Of a DNA stretch of 64,000 nt, positions 8,732-18,557 are shown one piece after another; the stretch's first letter is position 1, and every line of letters starts with the position of its first letter. The stretch comes from Herbaspirillum sp. CF444. Its GTDB lineage: Bacteria > Pseudomonadota > Gammaproteobacteria > Burkholderiales > Burkholderiaceae_D. The stretch is taken from the NCBI RefSeq assembly GCF_000282135.1, contig NZ_AKJW01000061.1:1-64000 (forward strand). The letters run 5' to 3'. A program made the translations under genes and the position numbers. The notes under the pieces were generated by a model that worked only from the letters and a program-made list of their open reading frames with translations, was not told the origin of the DNA and did no database searches.

Positions 8732-9764
8732 AAAGTTTTGTCACCGCCAGCACCGCGTCGGCGAATGCCTGGGGGGCTTCCTGCGGCAGGTTGTGGCCGA
8801 TGCCGCCGGTGAGGTTGCGGTGTTCATATTTGCCGGAGAACTTGTCGCGATACAAGGCCGGCGGCAGGAAGGGGGCGCCGTTGGCGTCGCTTTCCATGGT
8901 GATGGTCGGGATGCCGATCGCCGGCAGGCCGGCGAGGCGGCGTTCCAGCGCGTCGTACTTGCGTTCGCCGTCGGCCAGGCCGAGACGCCAGCGGTAATTA
9001 TGGATGACGATGGCGACGTAGTCCGGGTTGTCGAAGGACGCGGCGCTGCGGTTGAAGGTGGCGGCGTCGAACTGCCATTTCGGCGAGGCCGTCTTCCAGA
9101 TCAGTTCGGCAAACTCGCGGCGATACCTGGTGTAGCCTTCGACGCCGCGCTCGGTGGTGAAATAGAACTGATACCACCAGTCGAACTCCGCCTTGGGCGG
9201 CAGCGGCTTCTTGGCCGCGGCCAGATTGGTCATCAGATAGCCGCTGACCGACACCAGCGCCTTGCAGCGCTCCGGCCACAGGGCCGCCATGATGCACGCG
9301 GTGCGCGCACCCCAGTCAAAACCGGCGATGACCGCCGACGGAATGCGCAAGGCATCCATCAGCGCGATGATGTCCTGCGCCACGGCCGATTGCTGGGCAT
9401 TGCGCAGCGCGTCGGCGGACAGGAAGCGCGTGCTGCCGTGGCCGCGCAGATGCGGGATGATCACGCGATGGCCGGCCGCTGCCAGCAAGGGCGCGACATC
9501 GATGAAGCTGTGGATGTCGTAGGGCCAGCCGTGCAGCAGGATGACCGGCTGGCCGTTGGCTGGACCGGCTTCCGCATAGCCGATGTTGAGTACGCCGGCG
9601 TCGATTTGCTTGATGCCGGCGAAGCCCGCTGCGGATGCAGACGGAGTAGCGGCAGCGATACCCTGTGCATTGGCGAGCGCACTGAAGCTCAACTGCGCGG
9701 TGGCGACGGTGGCTGCGGCCGCGCCGAAGAAACGGCGGCGGCGTTGGTTGATCTGATCGGACAT
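8730..9764 (-). CDS. Alpha/beta hydrolase, epoxide-hydrolase/dehalogenase-like, Tat signal
   Basis: This 344-aa enzyme has an N-terminal twin-arginine signal (RRRRFFGAAAA, cleavage likely after ALANAQ), so it should work in the periplasm. The oxyanion motif HGWP is at 78-81 and the nucleophile elbow GFDWGA has Asp150, as in epoxide hydrolases and haloalkane dehalogenases rather than serine esterases. The C-terminal GGIGHNLPQE supplies the histidine. AAGGAG sits just before ATG 9764; the frame runs further upstream to 10226 but that part is antisense-phase DNA of the thioredoxin gene. It is the last gene of the ccdA-thioredoxin group. Confidence 0.88.
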   Translation of the reverse strand: MSDQINQRRRRFFGAAAATVATAQLSFSALANAQGIAAATPSASAAGFAGIKQIDAGVLNIGYAEAGPANGQPVILLHGWPYDIHSFIDVAPLLAAAGHRVIIPHLRGHGSTRFLSADALRNAQQSAVAQDIIALMDALRIPSAVIAGFDWGARTACIMAALWPERCKALVSVSGYLMTNLAAAKKPLPPKAEFDWWYQFYFTTERGVEGYTRYRREFAELIWKTASPKWQFDAATFNRSAASFDNPDYVAIVIHNYRWRLGLADGERKYDALERRLAGLPAIGIPTITMESDANGAPFLPPALYRDKFSGKYEHRNLTGGIGHNLPQEAPQAFADAVLAVTKL

Positions 9765-9820
9765 GTTTTTCTCCTTGAGTGTGTGGCGATGAGCTGGTTT
9801 GGTTCGCGTTGCTTTGCTGC

Positions 9821-10348
9821 TTACTGCGGTTGCGCCAACAGGTTCTTGATGGCGGCTTCGGTTTGCGCGTACTGGCCTTCGCCGAAGTGCGTGTAGACCA
9901 CTTGTCCCTTCTTGTCGATCAGGTAGAACGCCGGCCAGTATTGGTTGTTGTACGAAGTCCAGGTGGCGTAGCGGTTGTCCTGCGCCACCGGGTAGGTCAG
10001 GCCGAAGCGCTTGATGGCGGTCTTGACGTTGTCGGTGCTGCGCTCGAAGGGATATTCGGGCGTGTGCACGCCGACCACGACCAGGCCCTGGTCCTTGTAT
10101 TTGTCGTACCAGGATTTGACGTGGGGCAGGGTGTTGATGCAGTTGATGCAGGTGTAGGTCCAGAAGTCGACCAGCACCACCTTGCCGCGCAGCTGCTGCA
10201 TGGTCAGCGGTTCGCTGTTGAGCCATTTGTCGATGCCGCTGAATTCCGGCGCGGCGACGCTTTTGCCGAGTGCGCCGGCGGAGGCTGCGGTGGACGTTGC
10301 TGCGGCCAGCACGGTCAGGGCGGCGAAAGTCTTGAGTCGGGAAAACAT
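9821..10348 (-). CDS. Thioredoxin-like/TlpA-type redox protein, exported
   Basis: This 175-aa protein has a signal peptide (to about residue 24, ASAGA) and a thioredoxin fold. Its active-site motif is CINC within FWTYTCINCINTLPHV, the form seen in DipZ and related thioredoxin-family proteins. It probably receives electrons in the periplasm from the CcdA-like protein encoded 19 bp upstream. The partner substrate is unknown; the hydrolase downstream is exported through Tat in folded form and need not be its client. Confidence 0.88.
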   Translation of the reverse strand: MFSRLKTFAALTVLAAATSTAASAGALGKSVAAPEFSGIDKWLNSEPLTMQQLRGKVVLVDFWTYTCINCINTLPHVKSWYDKYKDQGLVVVGVHTPEYPFERSTDNVKTAIKRFGLTYPVAQDNRYATWTSYNNQYWPAFYLIDKKGQVVYTHFGEGQYAQTEAAIKNLLAQPQ

Positions 10349-10367
10349 GATGGAATCCTTTCAGAGT

Positions 10368-11075
10368 TCAGATGGAAGAAGAAAACAAGGAAGAAACAGC
10401 GGCCGTAATCAGTACGTCGTATTGCAGATAGATCGCCAGCGCGGTCAGCATCACCAGCACGCCGAACAGCTGTTGCAGGCGCCGGGCGTGACGCGACAAC
10501 ACACGGACATGGCGGCTGACGTACTGCCCGCCGTAAATGATGGCGAGCATGGGAATGGCGGCGCCGATGGCGTACATCAACAGCAGCAAGGCCGACCAGC
10601 CGAGGTCCTGGGCCTTGACGACCAGCACCAGGATCGAGGCCAGCACCGGGCCGGCGCACGGCGTCCAGACTGCACCCAGCGACATGCCCAGTACAAAGCC
10701 GCCGGTGTTGCCGGCATGCACCTTGGGTACGCCAGGCGTCGCGTGCATGCGTTGCAACTGCGCCACCAGCCATTCATAAGGACGCGGCCACAGGCGCAGC
10801 AGGCCGGACAACGCCAGCAATGCGATGGCGGTATTGCGCAACACATCCTGCGCCACGTGGACAGTGCTGGAGACGGCGCCCAGCAACATGGCGAAGGCCG
10901 AGAAGCTCAGGATGAAACCTGCGATGATGAACAGCGGGCGGGCGCGGTTGGGCGCGCTGCCATTTGTTCCCACTGAACTGCCCAGCAAGATGGGCAGCAC
11001 CGGCAGGACGCATGGCGAGGCGATGGTCAGCAGACCGGCCAGCAGGGCAAACGGCGTTTCGATAAAGTTGTGCAT
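10368..11075 (-). CDS. CcdA/DsbD-type thiol-disulfide transmembrane protein
   Basis: This inner-membrane protein of 235 aa has about six hydrophobic helices. It carries the two reactive cysteines of the CcdA family in ASPCVLPVLPILLG (near residue 21) and VWTPCAGPVLASI (near residue 130). It passes reducing power from cytoplasmic thioredoxin to periplasmic thiol proteins. I start at ATG 11075, where the membrane domain begins; the frame reaches 11201 but the extra 42 residues are polar and unrelated. It leads an operon with the thioredoxin-like gene and the hydrolase. Confidence 0.88.
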   Translation of the reverse strand: MHNFIETPFALLAGLLTIASPCVLPVLPILLGSSVGTNGSAPNRARPLFIIAGFILSFSAFAMLLGAVSSTVHVAQDVLRNTAIALLALSGLLRLWPRPYEWLVAQLQRMHATPGVPKVHAGNTGGFVLGMSLGAVWTPCAGPVLASILVLVVKAQDLGWSALLLLMYAIGAAIPMLAIIYGGQYVSRHVRVLSRHARRLQQLFGVLVMLTALAIYLQYDVLITAAVSSLFSSSI

Positions 11076-11277
11076 GATGGCATTCCAATGTTGGTTGCGA
11101 TGACCGTATTGGAACGCTTGCACGTATCTGGCTTGTGTCTGCAACACCGCACGGGTGCAATGTTTTGTGTATGTGTACAGGCCGGATACATTGAGACACA
11201 AATCGCTTCCGGACTTGTTTTCGCATTGATTTATAAAGGCAGTTATTGCAATCGCTCACTACAAAGGAGAACCGACA

Positions 11278-11649
11278 ATGACCACCGAAACTTACAAGGG
11301 ATCCTGCCATTGCGGCGCCGTGCGTTTTGAAGTCCGTACCGCGCTGACGCCCGCCGGCCGCTGCAATTGCAGCCTGTGCCGCCGCAAGGGCGCGCTGATG
11401 ACGCCGATGATCGACGTCGCCGACGTGAAGATCGTCAGCGGCGAAGAGTCGCTGACGCTGTACCAGTTCAATACGCGCACGGCCAAGCACTATTTCTGCA
11501 AGCACTGCGGTATCTACCCCTTCCACCAGACTCGCAAGGCGCCCAATCTCTGGCGCGCCAACATCGGCTGCCTGGACGGCGTCGATCCGTATGCGCTGGA
11601 AGCGGGCGTGGCCGACGGCGCCAGCCTGTCGGTGCTGGAGGATGCATGA
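11278..11649 (+). CDS. GFA-family (CENP-V/Gfa-type) zinc protein
   Basis: This 123-aa protein has the zinc cysteines of the glutathione-dependent formaldehyde-activating family: Cys10 and Cys12 in SCHCG, Cys29, Cys31 and Cys34 in RCNCSLC, and a CKHCG pair near 75-80. AAAGGAGAA precedes the ATG. Members bind zinc and some bind S-hydroxymethylglutathione; the activity of most is unproven. It lies alone between the divergent ccdA operon and a two-component system. Confidence 0.88.
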   Translation: MTTETYKGSCHCGAVRFEVRTALTPAGRCNCSLCRRKGALMTPMIDVADVKIVSGEESLTLYQFNTRTAKHYFCKHCGIYPFHQTRKAPNLWRANIGCLDGVDPYALEAGVADGASLSVLEDA

Positions 11650-11790
11650 AGCATCCGAGGAGATTGCTGGCGATCTTCGCCTTTGTGGCGGGCGGTCTGG
11701 CGGCGGAATTGGCCAGGCCGGTGTATTGCTCGCTGCTCAACGTGACGAGCACGGCATCTGCACGTCGACGCAAACGGGTATGATCGCCGC

Positions 11791-12531
11791 ATGGAAAACC
11801 AAGACCACATCCTGATCGTCGACGACGACCGCGGCATCCGTGAATTGCTGGCTGCCTACCTTGAGAAAAACGGCATGCGCGTGTCGCTGGCGGCCAATGG
11901 GCGCCAGATGCGCGCCGTGCTGGAGCAGGGCGCGCCGGATCTGATCGTGCTGGATCTGATGCTGCCCGGCGAAGACGGCCTGGTGCTGTGCCGCGAATTG
12001 CGCGTCGGCAAATTCAAGGCCGTGCCGGTGCTGATGCTGACCGCCCGCAGCGAAGAAACCGATCGCATCGTCGGACTGGAAATGGGCGCCGACGACTATC
12101 TCGCCAAACCGTTCGCCGTGCGCGAGCTGATGGCGCGCATACGCTCGGTGCTGCGGCGCGCGCGGATGCTGCCGCCCAATATGCAGGTGACCGAAGCGGT
12201 ACAACTGCTCGGTTTCGGCGACTGGCGGCTCGACACCACGGCGCGCCATCTGCTCGACCGGGACGGCACCATGGTCGCGTTGAGCGGTGCCGAATATCGC
12301 CTGCTGCGCGTCTTCCTCGATCATCCGCAGCGCGTGCTCACGCGCGACCAGTTGCTCAACCTGACGCAGGGACGGGCGGCGGATCCTTTCGACCGCTCCA
12401 TCGATTTGCTGGTCAGCCGTCTGCGCCAGCGCTTGCAGGACGGCGCGCGCGAACCGCGCTATATCAAGACGCTGCGCAACGAGGGCTATGTGTTTTCGGC
12501 GGCCGTGACCTTGATGGACGGTGAGCAATGA
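11791..12531 (+). CDS. OmpR-family response regulator
   Basis: This 246-aa regulator has a receiver domain with acidic pocket Asp11-Asp12, phospho-acceptor Asp55 in LIVLDLMLPG, Thr in MLTARS and Lys in LAKPFA. A winged-helix DNA-binding domain occupies about 130-240 (TRDQLLNLTQGR, YIKTLRNEGYVF). Its stop overlaps the start of the kinase gene (ATGA at 12528-12531), so the two are co-translated. A TATGAT box ends 6 bp before the ATG and no Shine-Dalgarno is seen, so a leaderless message is possible. The signal is unknown. Confidence 0.93.
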   Translation: MENQDHILIVDDDRGIRELLAAYLEKNGMRVSLAANGRQMRAVLEQGAPDLIVLDLMLPGEDGLVLCRELRVGKFKAVPVLMLTARSEETDRIVGLEMGADDYLAKPFAVRELMARIRSVLRRARMLPPNMQVTEAVQLLGFGDWRLDTTARHLLDRDGTMVALSGAEYRLLRVFLDHPQRVLTRDQLLNLTQGRAADPFDRSIDLLVSRLRQRLQDGAREPRYIKTLRNEGYVFSAAVTLMDGEQ

Positions 12532-13844
12532 AGATGCTTCTTTTGCGCTGGCCGCGCACGCTGTTCGCCCGGCTGGCGCTGATCCTGTGCGTCGGGCTGG
12601 TGCTGGCGCAGACCTTGTCGTTCTGGCTGACGATGACAGAGCGCGATCAGGCCACCACCAATGTCATGATGGGTTACATCGAGCGCGAAGCGGCCAGTTC
12701 GGTGGCGCTGCTCGACCATCTGCCGCCCGCCGAACGTCCGCAATGGCTGCCGCGCCTGGCGCGCCGCAGTTATGAATTCATCCTCGGCCCCGGCATCGCC
12801 GGCACGCCGCCCGATGCGCGCCTGTCGAAGATGGTGGCGAAGTCGATCGCCGACGGCATCGGTACTGAATACGCGCTGACCGTCAACGCCGTGCCCGGCG
12901 ACAAGGAACGCATGCAGGTGCATCTCAAGCTCACCGACGGCACGCCGCTGACCATCGACATGCGGCCGATGTCGGGCGTGCCGCTGTCGCCGTGGCTGCC
13001 GCTGGTGCTGGCGCTGCAACTGATCGTGCTGGCGGCGTGCTGCTGGCTGGCGGTGCGGCTGGCGACGCGGCCGTTGCACGCACTGGCGGTCGCGGCCGAC
13101 GCGCTCGGCCCCGATCTCAAGGCAGCGCGCTTGTCCGAGGACGGTCCGTCGGAAGTGGCGCGCGCATCCAAAGCCTTCAATGCCATGCAGGATCGCATCG
13201 CGACGTACATGGCCGAGCGCATGCAAATCCTTGCGTCGATTTCGCACGACTTGCAGACGCCGATCACGCGCATGCGCTTGCGCGTCGACGTGATGGACGA
13301 CGATCCGCAGCATGCCAAACTGCAACAGGATTTGCAGGAGATGGAAAATCTCGTCAAGGAAGGCGTGGCCTATGCGCGCACCTTGCACGGCGCGGCGGAG
13401 GCGCCGATCCGCATCGATCCGGACGCCTTGCTCGACAGCCTGATGTGCGATTACGTCGACGCCGGCAGCGAGGTGACTCTGGATGGAAGCATCGGTGCGG
13501 CGCTGGTGACGCGTCCGCAGGCGTTGCGACGCATCCTCGGCAACCTGATCGACAATGCATTGAAGTACGGCGGCAGCGCCCGCATCGTGGCGACGGCGCT
13601 TCCCGGCGGGCCGGTGACGATCTGCGTGCGCGACCGCGGGCCGGGGATTCCCCCCGGGTTGCTGGAGGCCGTGTTCCAACCTTTCTATCGCGTGGAAGAA
13701 TCGCGCAACCGGCAGACCGGCGGCACCGGACTGGGACTGGCCATTGCGCGGCAACTGGCGCTGGCGATGGATGCCTCGCTGTCGCTGCACAATCTTGCCG
13801 AAGGCGGCCTGGAGGCGCGGCTGAGCTTGCCAAAGACGAACTGA
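12528..13844 (+). CDS. Sensor histidine kinase
   Basis: This inner-membrane kinase has 438 aa. Hydrophobic helices near residues 13-35 and 155-176 flank a periplasmic sensor of about 120 residues. A HAMP-like linker follows. The phospho-acceptor is His240 in SISHDLQTPITR. The ATPase domain shows NLIDNALKYGG, DRGPGIP and GGTGLGLAIA. Its start overlaps the regulator gene upstream, forming a classical OmpR/EnvZ-type pair. No target gene is evident nearby. Confidence 0.93.
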   Translation: MKMLLLRWPRTLFARLALILCVGLVLAQTLSFWLTMTERDQATTNVMMGYIEREAASSVALLDHLPPAERPQWLPRLARRSYEFILGPGIAGTPPDARLSKMVAKSIADGIGTEYALTVNAVPGDKERMQVHLKLTDGTPLTIDMRPMSGVPLSPWLPLVLALQLIVLAACCWLAVRLATRPLHALAVAADALGPDLKAARLSEDGPSEVARASKAFNAMQDRIATYMAERMQILASISHDLQTPITRMRLRVDVMDDDPQHAKLQQDLQEMENLVKEGVAYARTLHGAAEAPIRIDPDALLDSLMCDYVDAGSEVTLDGSIGAALVTRPQALRRILGNLIDNALKYGGSARIVATALPGGPVTICVRDRGPGIPPGLLEAVFQPFYRVEESRNRQTGGTGLGLAIARQLALAMDASLSLHNLAEGGLEARLSLPKTN

Positions 13845-13863
13845 TCCATTCCTGCCGCCGCGA

Positions 13864-15222
13864 TCAGCTGAGTGTGCGAATGAGCAAACCGAGCAAGGCG
13901 CAGGCGATGATGACGTGGATCACATTGCGTTTGAAGCGGAACAATGCAACTACCGCCGCCAGCGCGATGAGTGCCGACATCCAGTCAAAACCCTGATTCC
14001 ATCCTTTCGGCCACAACACATGCAAGCCGAAAAACGTCGCCAGATTCAGGATGACGCCCACTACTGCGGCGGTAATGGCAGTGAGCGGCGCAGTGAATTT
14101 GATATCTTGATGGGTCGATTCAACAAGCGGCCCGCCTGCGAGAATGAACAGAAAAGACGGCAGAAACGTAAACCAGGTCACGAGAGCGGCTGCAATCGCT
14201 CCGGCCAGAAACAGATGGTCGGGTCCCAGCAAGGCTTTCGCATAGCCGCCGACGAAGCCGACAAACGCCACCACCATGATCAGCGGTCCCGGCGTCGTTT
14301 CTCCCAACGCCAGTCCGTCGATCATCTGGGTCGGCGTCAGCCAGGAAAAATGACCGACGGCGCCCTGATAGACATAGGGCAAAACGGCATAGGCGCCGCC
14401 GAAAGTCATGAGCGCCGCCTTGGTAAAAAACCATCCCATCTGCGTATAAGTGTGATTCCAGCCATATAGGGCGGTGAGTCCCCACATCGGGATGATCCAC
14501 AAGAGCGCGCCTGCGAGGACGATCCTGAGCAATCCGCTCCAGCGAAACAAAGCATGCGAAGGTGTCGGCGTGTCGTCGTCAATCAGCGCTTTTCCGAACG
14601 ACTGCTTTGCCGCACCATGCCCTCCGCCGACGGCGAATTTTGATGGCGCTGATTTCCCACCCGCATAGCCGATCAACGCCGCCAGAGCGACAATCGCCGG
14701 AAATGGCACATTGAGCGCAAAAATGGCGACGAATGACGCTGCGGCAATTGACCAAAGAACGCCGTTTTTGAGCGCTCGCGAACCGATGCGATGCGCTGCC
14801 TGCAAGACGATGGCGGTGACGGCCGGCTTGATGCCGTAGAACAGGCCTTCCACGACCGGCAGATTGCCAAATGCGATGTACAGCCACGACAAGACGATCA
14901 GGATCAGCAGCGAGGGCAAGACAAACAAGACCCCGGCGACAATGCCGCCCGCCGTCCTGTGCATGAGCCAGCCGATATAGGTCGCCAGCTGTTGCGCTTC
15001 GGGGCCAGGCAATAACATGCAGTAGTTCAACGCATGTAAAAATCGCCGCTCCGATATCCAGCGGCGGTTTTCGACAAGCTCCTGATGCATGATCGAGATC
15101 TGCCCGGCGGGACCGCCGAAGCTGATGAATCCCAATTTCAGCCAGAAAAGAAAAGCTTCTTTAAAACTTACTGGTGGCGGAGCTTCCGCTTCAATGTTCG
15201 GGGCAGCGTCGGTCTTGCTCAT
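13864..15222 (-). CDS. chrA: Chromate transporter, long-chain CHR family
   Basis: This 452-aa inner-membrane protein contains two homologous CHR domains. The first shows SFGGPAGQISIMHQELV; the second repeats the pattern with TFGGAYAVLPYVYQGAV. It exports chromate, giving resistance. A polar linker of about 40 residues lies between the halves. I start at ATG 15222, which follows GAGG at a suitable distance; a start at 15243 is possible. It converges on the histidine kinase gene with only 19 bp between, so the two are not functionally linked by position. Confidence 0.92.
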   Translation of the reverse strand: MSKTDAAPNIEAEAPPPVSFKEAFLFWLKLGFISFGGPAGQISIMHQELVENRRWISERRFLHALNYCMLLPGPEAQQLATYIGWLMHRTAGGIVAGVLFVLPSLLILIVLSWLYIAFGNLPVVEGLFYGIKPAVTAIVLQAAHRIGSRALKNGVLWSIAAASFVAIFALNVPFPAIVALAALIGYAGGKSAPSKFAVGGGHGAAKQSFGKALIDDDTPTPSHALFRWSGLLRIVLAGALLWIIPMWGLTALYGWNHTYTQMGWFFTKAALMTFGGAYAVLPYVYQGAVGHFSWLTPTQMIDGLALGETTPGPLIMVVAFVGFVGGYAKALLGPDHLFLAGAIAAALVTWFTFLPSFLFILAGGPLVESTHQDIKFTAPLTAITAAVVGVILNLATFFGLHVLWPKGWNQGFDWMSALIALAAVVALFRFKRNVIHVIIACALLGLLIRTLS

Positions 15223-15307
15223 TAACAGGATCCTCGATGGCATTTAATTGGTGCTCGATGAAAAAGCCAATTCTGCATGCAAACCGACACGCCGAGTGCG
15301 GTTTTTG

Positions 15308-15646
15308 CTATTCGACGATTTCCGGCCTGCCGTCGGGATAGGGGTGCAGGCAATATACCTTGCCCGATTTTCCCTTCATGTGCTGTTGCGGCCAGATGCC
15401 GCCGATGCGATAGAGCACCCGATTGGAAAAGACGATGGGACCTTCCAGTACTTTCGGCTGTTTGAAACCGCTCTCCGCCAGGCATGTTGCACGCGTGTCG
15501 GCCTTCAATTTTTTCCACTGATCGGCGCTGGATGCCTGTGCGCCGGCGCTCAGCAGCAATGACGTTGTGACAAGCAGCATTTTCATCGTCATTTTCATTG
15601 CCATGGCGCCGCTTGCTTGTAACGTAGGTTTCCAGCTTTGCTGCAT
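15308..15646 (-). CDS. Small exported hypothetical protein
   Basis: The 112-aa product has a long polar N-region followed by a hydrophobic core and ALSAGAQAS-type cleavage site near residue 39. The mature part of about 73 residues has two cysteines (ATCLAES and KVYCLHPYP), which may form a disulfide. AAGGAA lies in front of the ATG at 15646, supporting this start over the internal methionines. I do not recognise the family. It lies upstream of chrA on the same strand with a gap of 85 bp, so it could be co-transcribed. Confidence 0.6.
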   Translation of the reverse strand: MQQSWKPTLQASGAMAMKMTMKMLLVTTSLLLSAGAQASSADQWKKLKADTRATCLAESGFKQPKVLEGPIVFSNRVLYRIGGIWPQQHMKGKSGKVYCLHPYPDGRPEIVE

Positions 15647-15904
15647 ATCGTTTCCTTATTTGTTTTGTGCGATTGACAATATTGCCTGATCGTCAAGTCG
15701 CCGTGTGGTTCATGCTTGTTCATCAAAGCGACATTTTCGGATGTTATATGTACCGGTTACCTGTTCAAAACAAGAGATAGGTAGTAATACTTATATCTCT
15801 GCAAGGACCTTATTGCCGACAATACGAGCGGTTCAGGGAGGGACGAATATGTTCCGGTTTGCCGAAGGAGCGGTTCCCGAATCGACATTCAGACAAGGAT
15901 AACA

Positions 15905-17653
15905 ATGAATTTCTTTTCCAATATGAAGATCAGCAAACGCCTCAATATCGGCTTTGCCGTCATCCTTTTTTCCGCCATCGGCGTCATCGCGGTGAGCATC
16001 TGGCGTTTGCATACCGTTGCCGAAACCACGCAGGCGATGATGGAAAAACCGCTGGCGAAAGAACGCCTGGTCTCCGACTGGTATCGCACCATCCATACCA
16101 GCGTGCGCCGCACGACCGCCATCGCCAAGAGTGCCGATCCCAGCCTGAGCGCGTTCTTCGCGGAAGATGCGGCGACGTCCACCAAATTGTCGAACGAACA
16201 GCAGAAGGCCCTGGAAGCGCTGCTGACCAGCGAGCAGGAAAAAGCCATGTTCGCGCAGCTGACCGCGGTGCGCAAGAATTACATCGCCGCGCGCGACGCC
16301 ATCTCCAAGGCCAAGGCCGACGGTCAGGTCGAGGAAGCCAATCGCATTCTCGGCAAGGATTTTTCGGTGGCGGCCAAGGGCTATCTCGATGCGTTGCAAC
16401 AATTGCTCGACATGCAGCGTTCCAGCATCGACCATATTGCCGCGAGTATTCATGAGCTCTACACCATGAGCCGCAATCTGCTGATCGCATTCGGCGCGCT
16501 GCTGTTCGTCGCGGGATGGATGTTCGCCTGGCGTCTGGCGCTCAGCATCACGCGCCCGCTCAACCAGGCCGTCGGCATTGCCGAGACCGTCGCCGCCGGC
16601 GATCTCACGTCGCATATCGACGACAGCCGCAAGGATGAAACCGGCAAGCTGCTGCACGCGCTGAAAACCATGAACGACAATCTCCTGCGCATCGTCGGCC
16701 AAGTGCGCAGCGGCACCGACACCATTGCCACGGCGTCGAGCGAAATCGCCAGCGGCAACATGGACCTGTCCTCGCGCACCGAGCAACAGGCCGGGTCCCT
16801 GGAAGAAACCGCCTCGGCCATGGAAGAACTCACCTCGACCGTGAAGCAGAACGCCGACAACGCGCGCCAGGCCAATCAACTGGCCGTGTCGGCGTCCGAG
16901 GTCGCCGTGCAGGGCGGCAGCGTGGTCGGCCAGGTCATCGATACCATGGGCGCCATCAACGAATCGTCGAAGAAGATCGTCGACATCATCAGCGTCATCG
17001 ACGGCATCGCTTTCCAGACCAATATCCTTGCGCTCAATGCCGCGGTGGAAGCGGCGCGCGCCGGCGAGCAGGGCCGCGGCTTTGCAGTCGTCGCATCGGA
17101 AGTGCGCAGCCTGGCGCAACGTTCGGCGAGCGCGGCGAAAGAGATCAAGGAGCTCATCGACAACTCGGTGCAGAAGGTCGACTCCGGCAGCCGGCTGGTC
17201 GAGCAGGCGGGCGCGACCATGACGGAAGTGGTCTCCAGCGTGCGCCGCGTGACCGACATCGTCGCCGAGATCAGTTCCGCCAGCCAGGAACAGAGCGACG
17301 GCATCGAGCAGGTCAACCGGGCCATTACGCTGATGGATGAATCGACACAACAGAACGCGGCATTGGTGGAGCAGGCTGCGGCAGCCGCGCAATCCTTGCA
17401 GGATCAGGCGCACACCTTGACCGAGGTGGTCAGCTTTTTCAAGCTGGACGCTGCAGGCAAGGGCATGACGGCATCCGCGCCTGTTTCTGCTCCCCTGGTA
17501 AAGCACCAGCCGGCAACGGCGAATGCGCTGCGCAAGCCGGCACTGTCGTCCGGTCCGGCATCGGCCGTGCCGGCGCCGCGTTCAACGCCTGCCGTCGCCA
17601 GGCAACCCAAGCTGCCGGCGGCAACTTCCGACGATGACTGGGAGCAGTTCTAG
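15905..17653 (+). CDS. Methyl-accepting chemotaxis protein
   Basis: This 582-aa receptor has a first membrane helix at about 12-33 and a second at about 190-212, enclosing a four-helix-bundle-type periplasmic sensor. HAMP follows ([20 protein letters not shown]). The cytoplasmic hairpin tip carries the conserved signalling core ([22 protein letters not shown]). The C-terminus is a Pro/Ala-rich tether ending in DDDWEQF, matching the xWxxF pentapeptide that recruits CheR and CheB in major receptors. The ligand is unknown. The gene is monocistronic. Confidence 0.95.
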   Translation: MNFFSNMKISKRLNIGFAVILFSAIGVIAVSIWRLHTVAETTQAMMEKPLAKERLVSDWYRTIHTSVRRTTAIAKSADPSLSAFFAEDAATSTKLSNEQQKALEALLTSEQEKAMFAQLTAVRKNYIAARDAISKAKADGQVEEANRILGKDFSVAAKGYLDALQQLLDMQRSSIDHIAASIHELYTMSRNLLIAFGALLFVAGWMFAWRLALSITRPLNQAVGIAETVAAGDLTSHIDDSRKDETGKLLHALKTMNDNLLRIVGQVRSGTDTIATASSEIASGNMDLSSRTEQQAGSLEETASAMEELTSTVKQNADNARQANQLAVSASEVAVQGGSVVGQVIDTMGAINESSKKIVDIISVIDGIAFQTNILALNAAVEAARAGEQGRGFAVVASEVRSLAQRSASAAKEIKELIDNSVQKVDSGSRLVEQAGATMTEVVSSVRRVTDIVAEISSASQEQSDGIEQVNRAITLMDESTQQNAALVEQAAAAAQSLQDQAHTLTEVVSFFKLDAAGKGMTASAPVSAPLVKHQPATANALRKPALSSGPASAVPAPRSTPAVARQPKLPAATSDDDWEQF

Positions 17654-17665
17654 GCGAAAAAATAG

Positions 17666-18538
17666 TCAGAGCGATGCCGGCGGCGACAAAAAGGTATTGC
17701 ACAGCCAGCTGCCGGCTTGCCCCAGTCCGCGCTCGCGCGACCAGATCAGATGCACCTGGATGTTTTTGGGCCAGCCGTTGACTTGCAATTGCTTGAGGTC
17801 GGCGGCGCCGAAACGTTTGACGATCCAGCGCGGCAACTCCGCCCAGCCGAATCCCAGTTCGGTCATTTCCAGCAAAATCAGATAGCTTGACGACGACCAG
17901 TGGAATCCCGATCGCGGCGACTTCGCTTCGTCGCGATAGGTGTTCAGGCGCAGCTCGCGCGCTTCGCGCAGCATGTCGCCGGTGACTTGCGCCGCGCGCG
18001 CCAGCGGGTGTCTGGTGCTGACGTAGAGGCCGATTTCCGATTGGTCGGCGATGGTCTCGAAACCGATGTCGGGCGGATAGGCGGTTTGCGCCGCCACCAG
18101 CGCCATCTGCACGCGGCCGGACTGTACCAGGTCGACGGCGTCTTCGTCTTCCGCGATCAGGCATTCCAGCCGCAGGTCGGGATAGCGTTGCTCCAGCTGC
18201 GACAGGCTCTTCTCGAAGACGTCGGACTGATACGTATCGGACAGCGCAAAACTCAGTTGCGCTTCCAGGCCGCCGGCCAGTCGTTGCGCCGCCCGGCTCA
18301 GGCGATCATTGGCGTCGAGCATCTGCTGGGCATGGGCCAGCAGGGCGTGTCCATGTTCGGTCAGCGTCGGTTTGCGCGTGCTGCGGTCGAACAGCGTCAC
18401 GCCGAGGTCGATTTCCAGGTTGGCGATGGCTTCGCTGACGGTGGACTGTTGTTTGTCGAGCTTGCGCGCCGCCGCCGAGAAGGAGCCGAGGTTGGCGGAT
18501 TCGATGAACATCAGCAGGGCGTCGACGGAATGCAGCAT
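17666..18538 (-). CDS. LysR-family transcriptional regulator
   Basis: The 290-aa protein has the LysR winged helix at residues 1-60 (SFSAAARKLDKQQSTVSEAIANLEIDLG) and a co-inducer-binding domain from about 90 onward. It is divergent from the PACE efflux gene at 18646, with a symmetric LysR-type box between them (18558-18572). By analogy with AceR/AceI of other proteobacteria it likely activates that pump. The inducer is not known. Confidence 0.9.
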   Translation of the reverse strand: MLHSVDALLMFIESANLGSFSAAARKLDKQQSTVSEAIANLEIDLGVTLFDRSTRKPTLTEHGHALLAHAQQMLDANDRLSRAAQRLAGGLEAQLSFALSDTYQSDVFEKSLSQLEQRYPDLRLECLIAEDEDAVDLVQSGRVQMALVAAQTAYPPDIGFETIADQSEIGLYVSTRHPLARAAQVTGDMLREARELRLNTYRDEAKSPRSGFHWSSSSYLILLEMTELGFGWAELPRWIVKRFGAADLKQLQVNGWPKNIQVHLIWSRERGLGQAGSWLCNTFLSPPASL

Positions 18539-18557
18539 GTGGCAATGACTCCTTTAT

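Noticed and set aside
9765-10226. N-terminal extension of the alpha/beta hydrolase frame
   Set aside because: It runs through the thioredoxin gene in another frame; the Tat signal and the Shine-Dalgarno fix the start at 9764.
11646-11783. 45-codon frame overlapping the GFA gene stop by ATGA
   Set aside because: The overlap suggests coupling and the N-terminus is hydrophobic, but there is no family, the C-terminus is random-looking and it runs into the next promoter. Evidence is too weak.
15815-15822. GCCGACAA as a flagellar sigma28 -10 box for the chemoreceptor
   Set aside because: No matching -35 element stands at the required distance.
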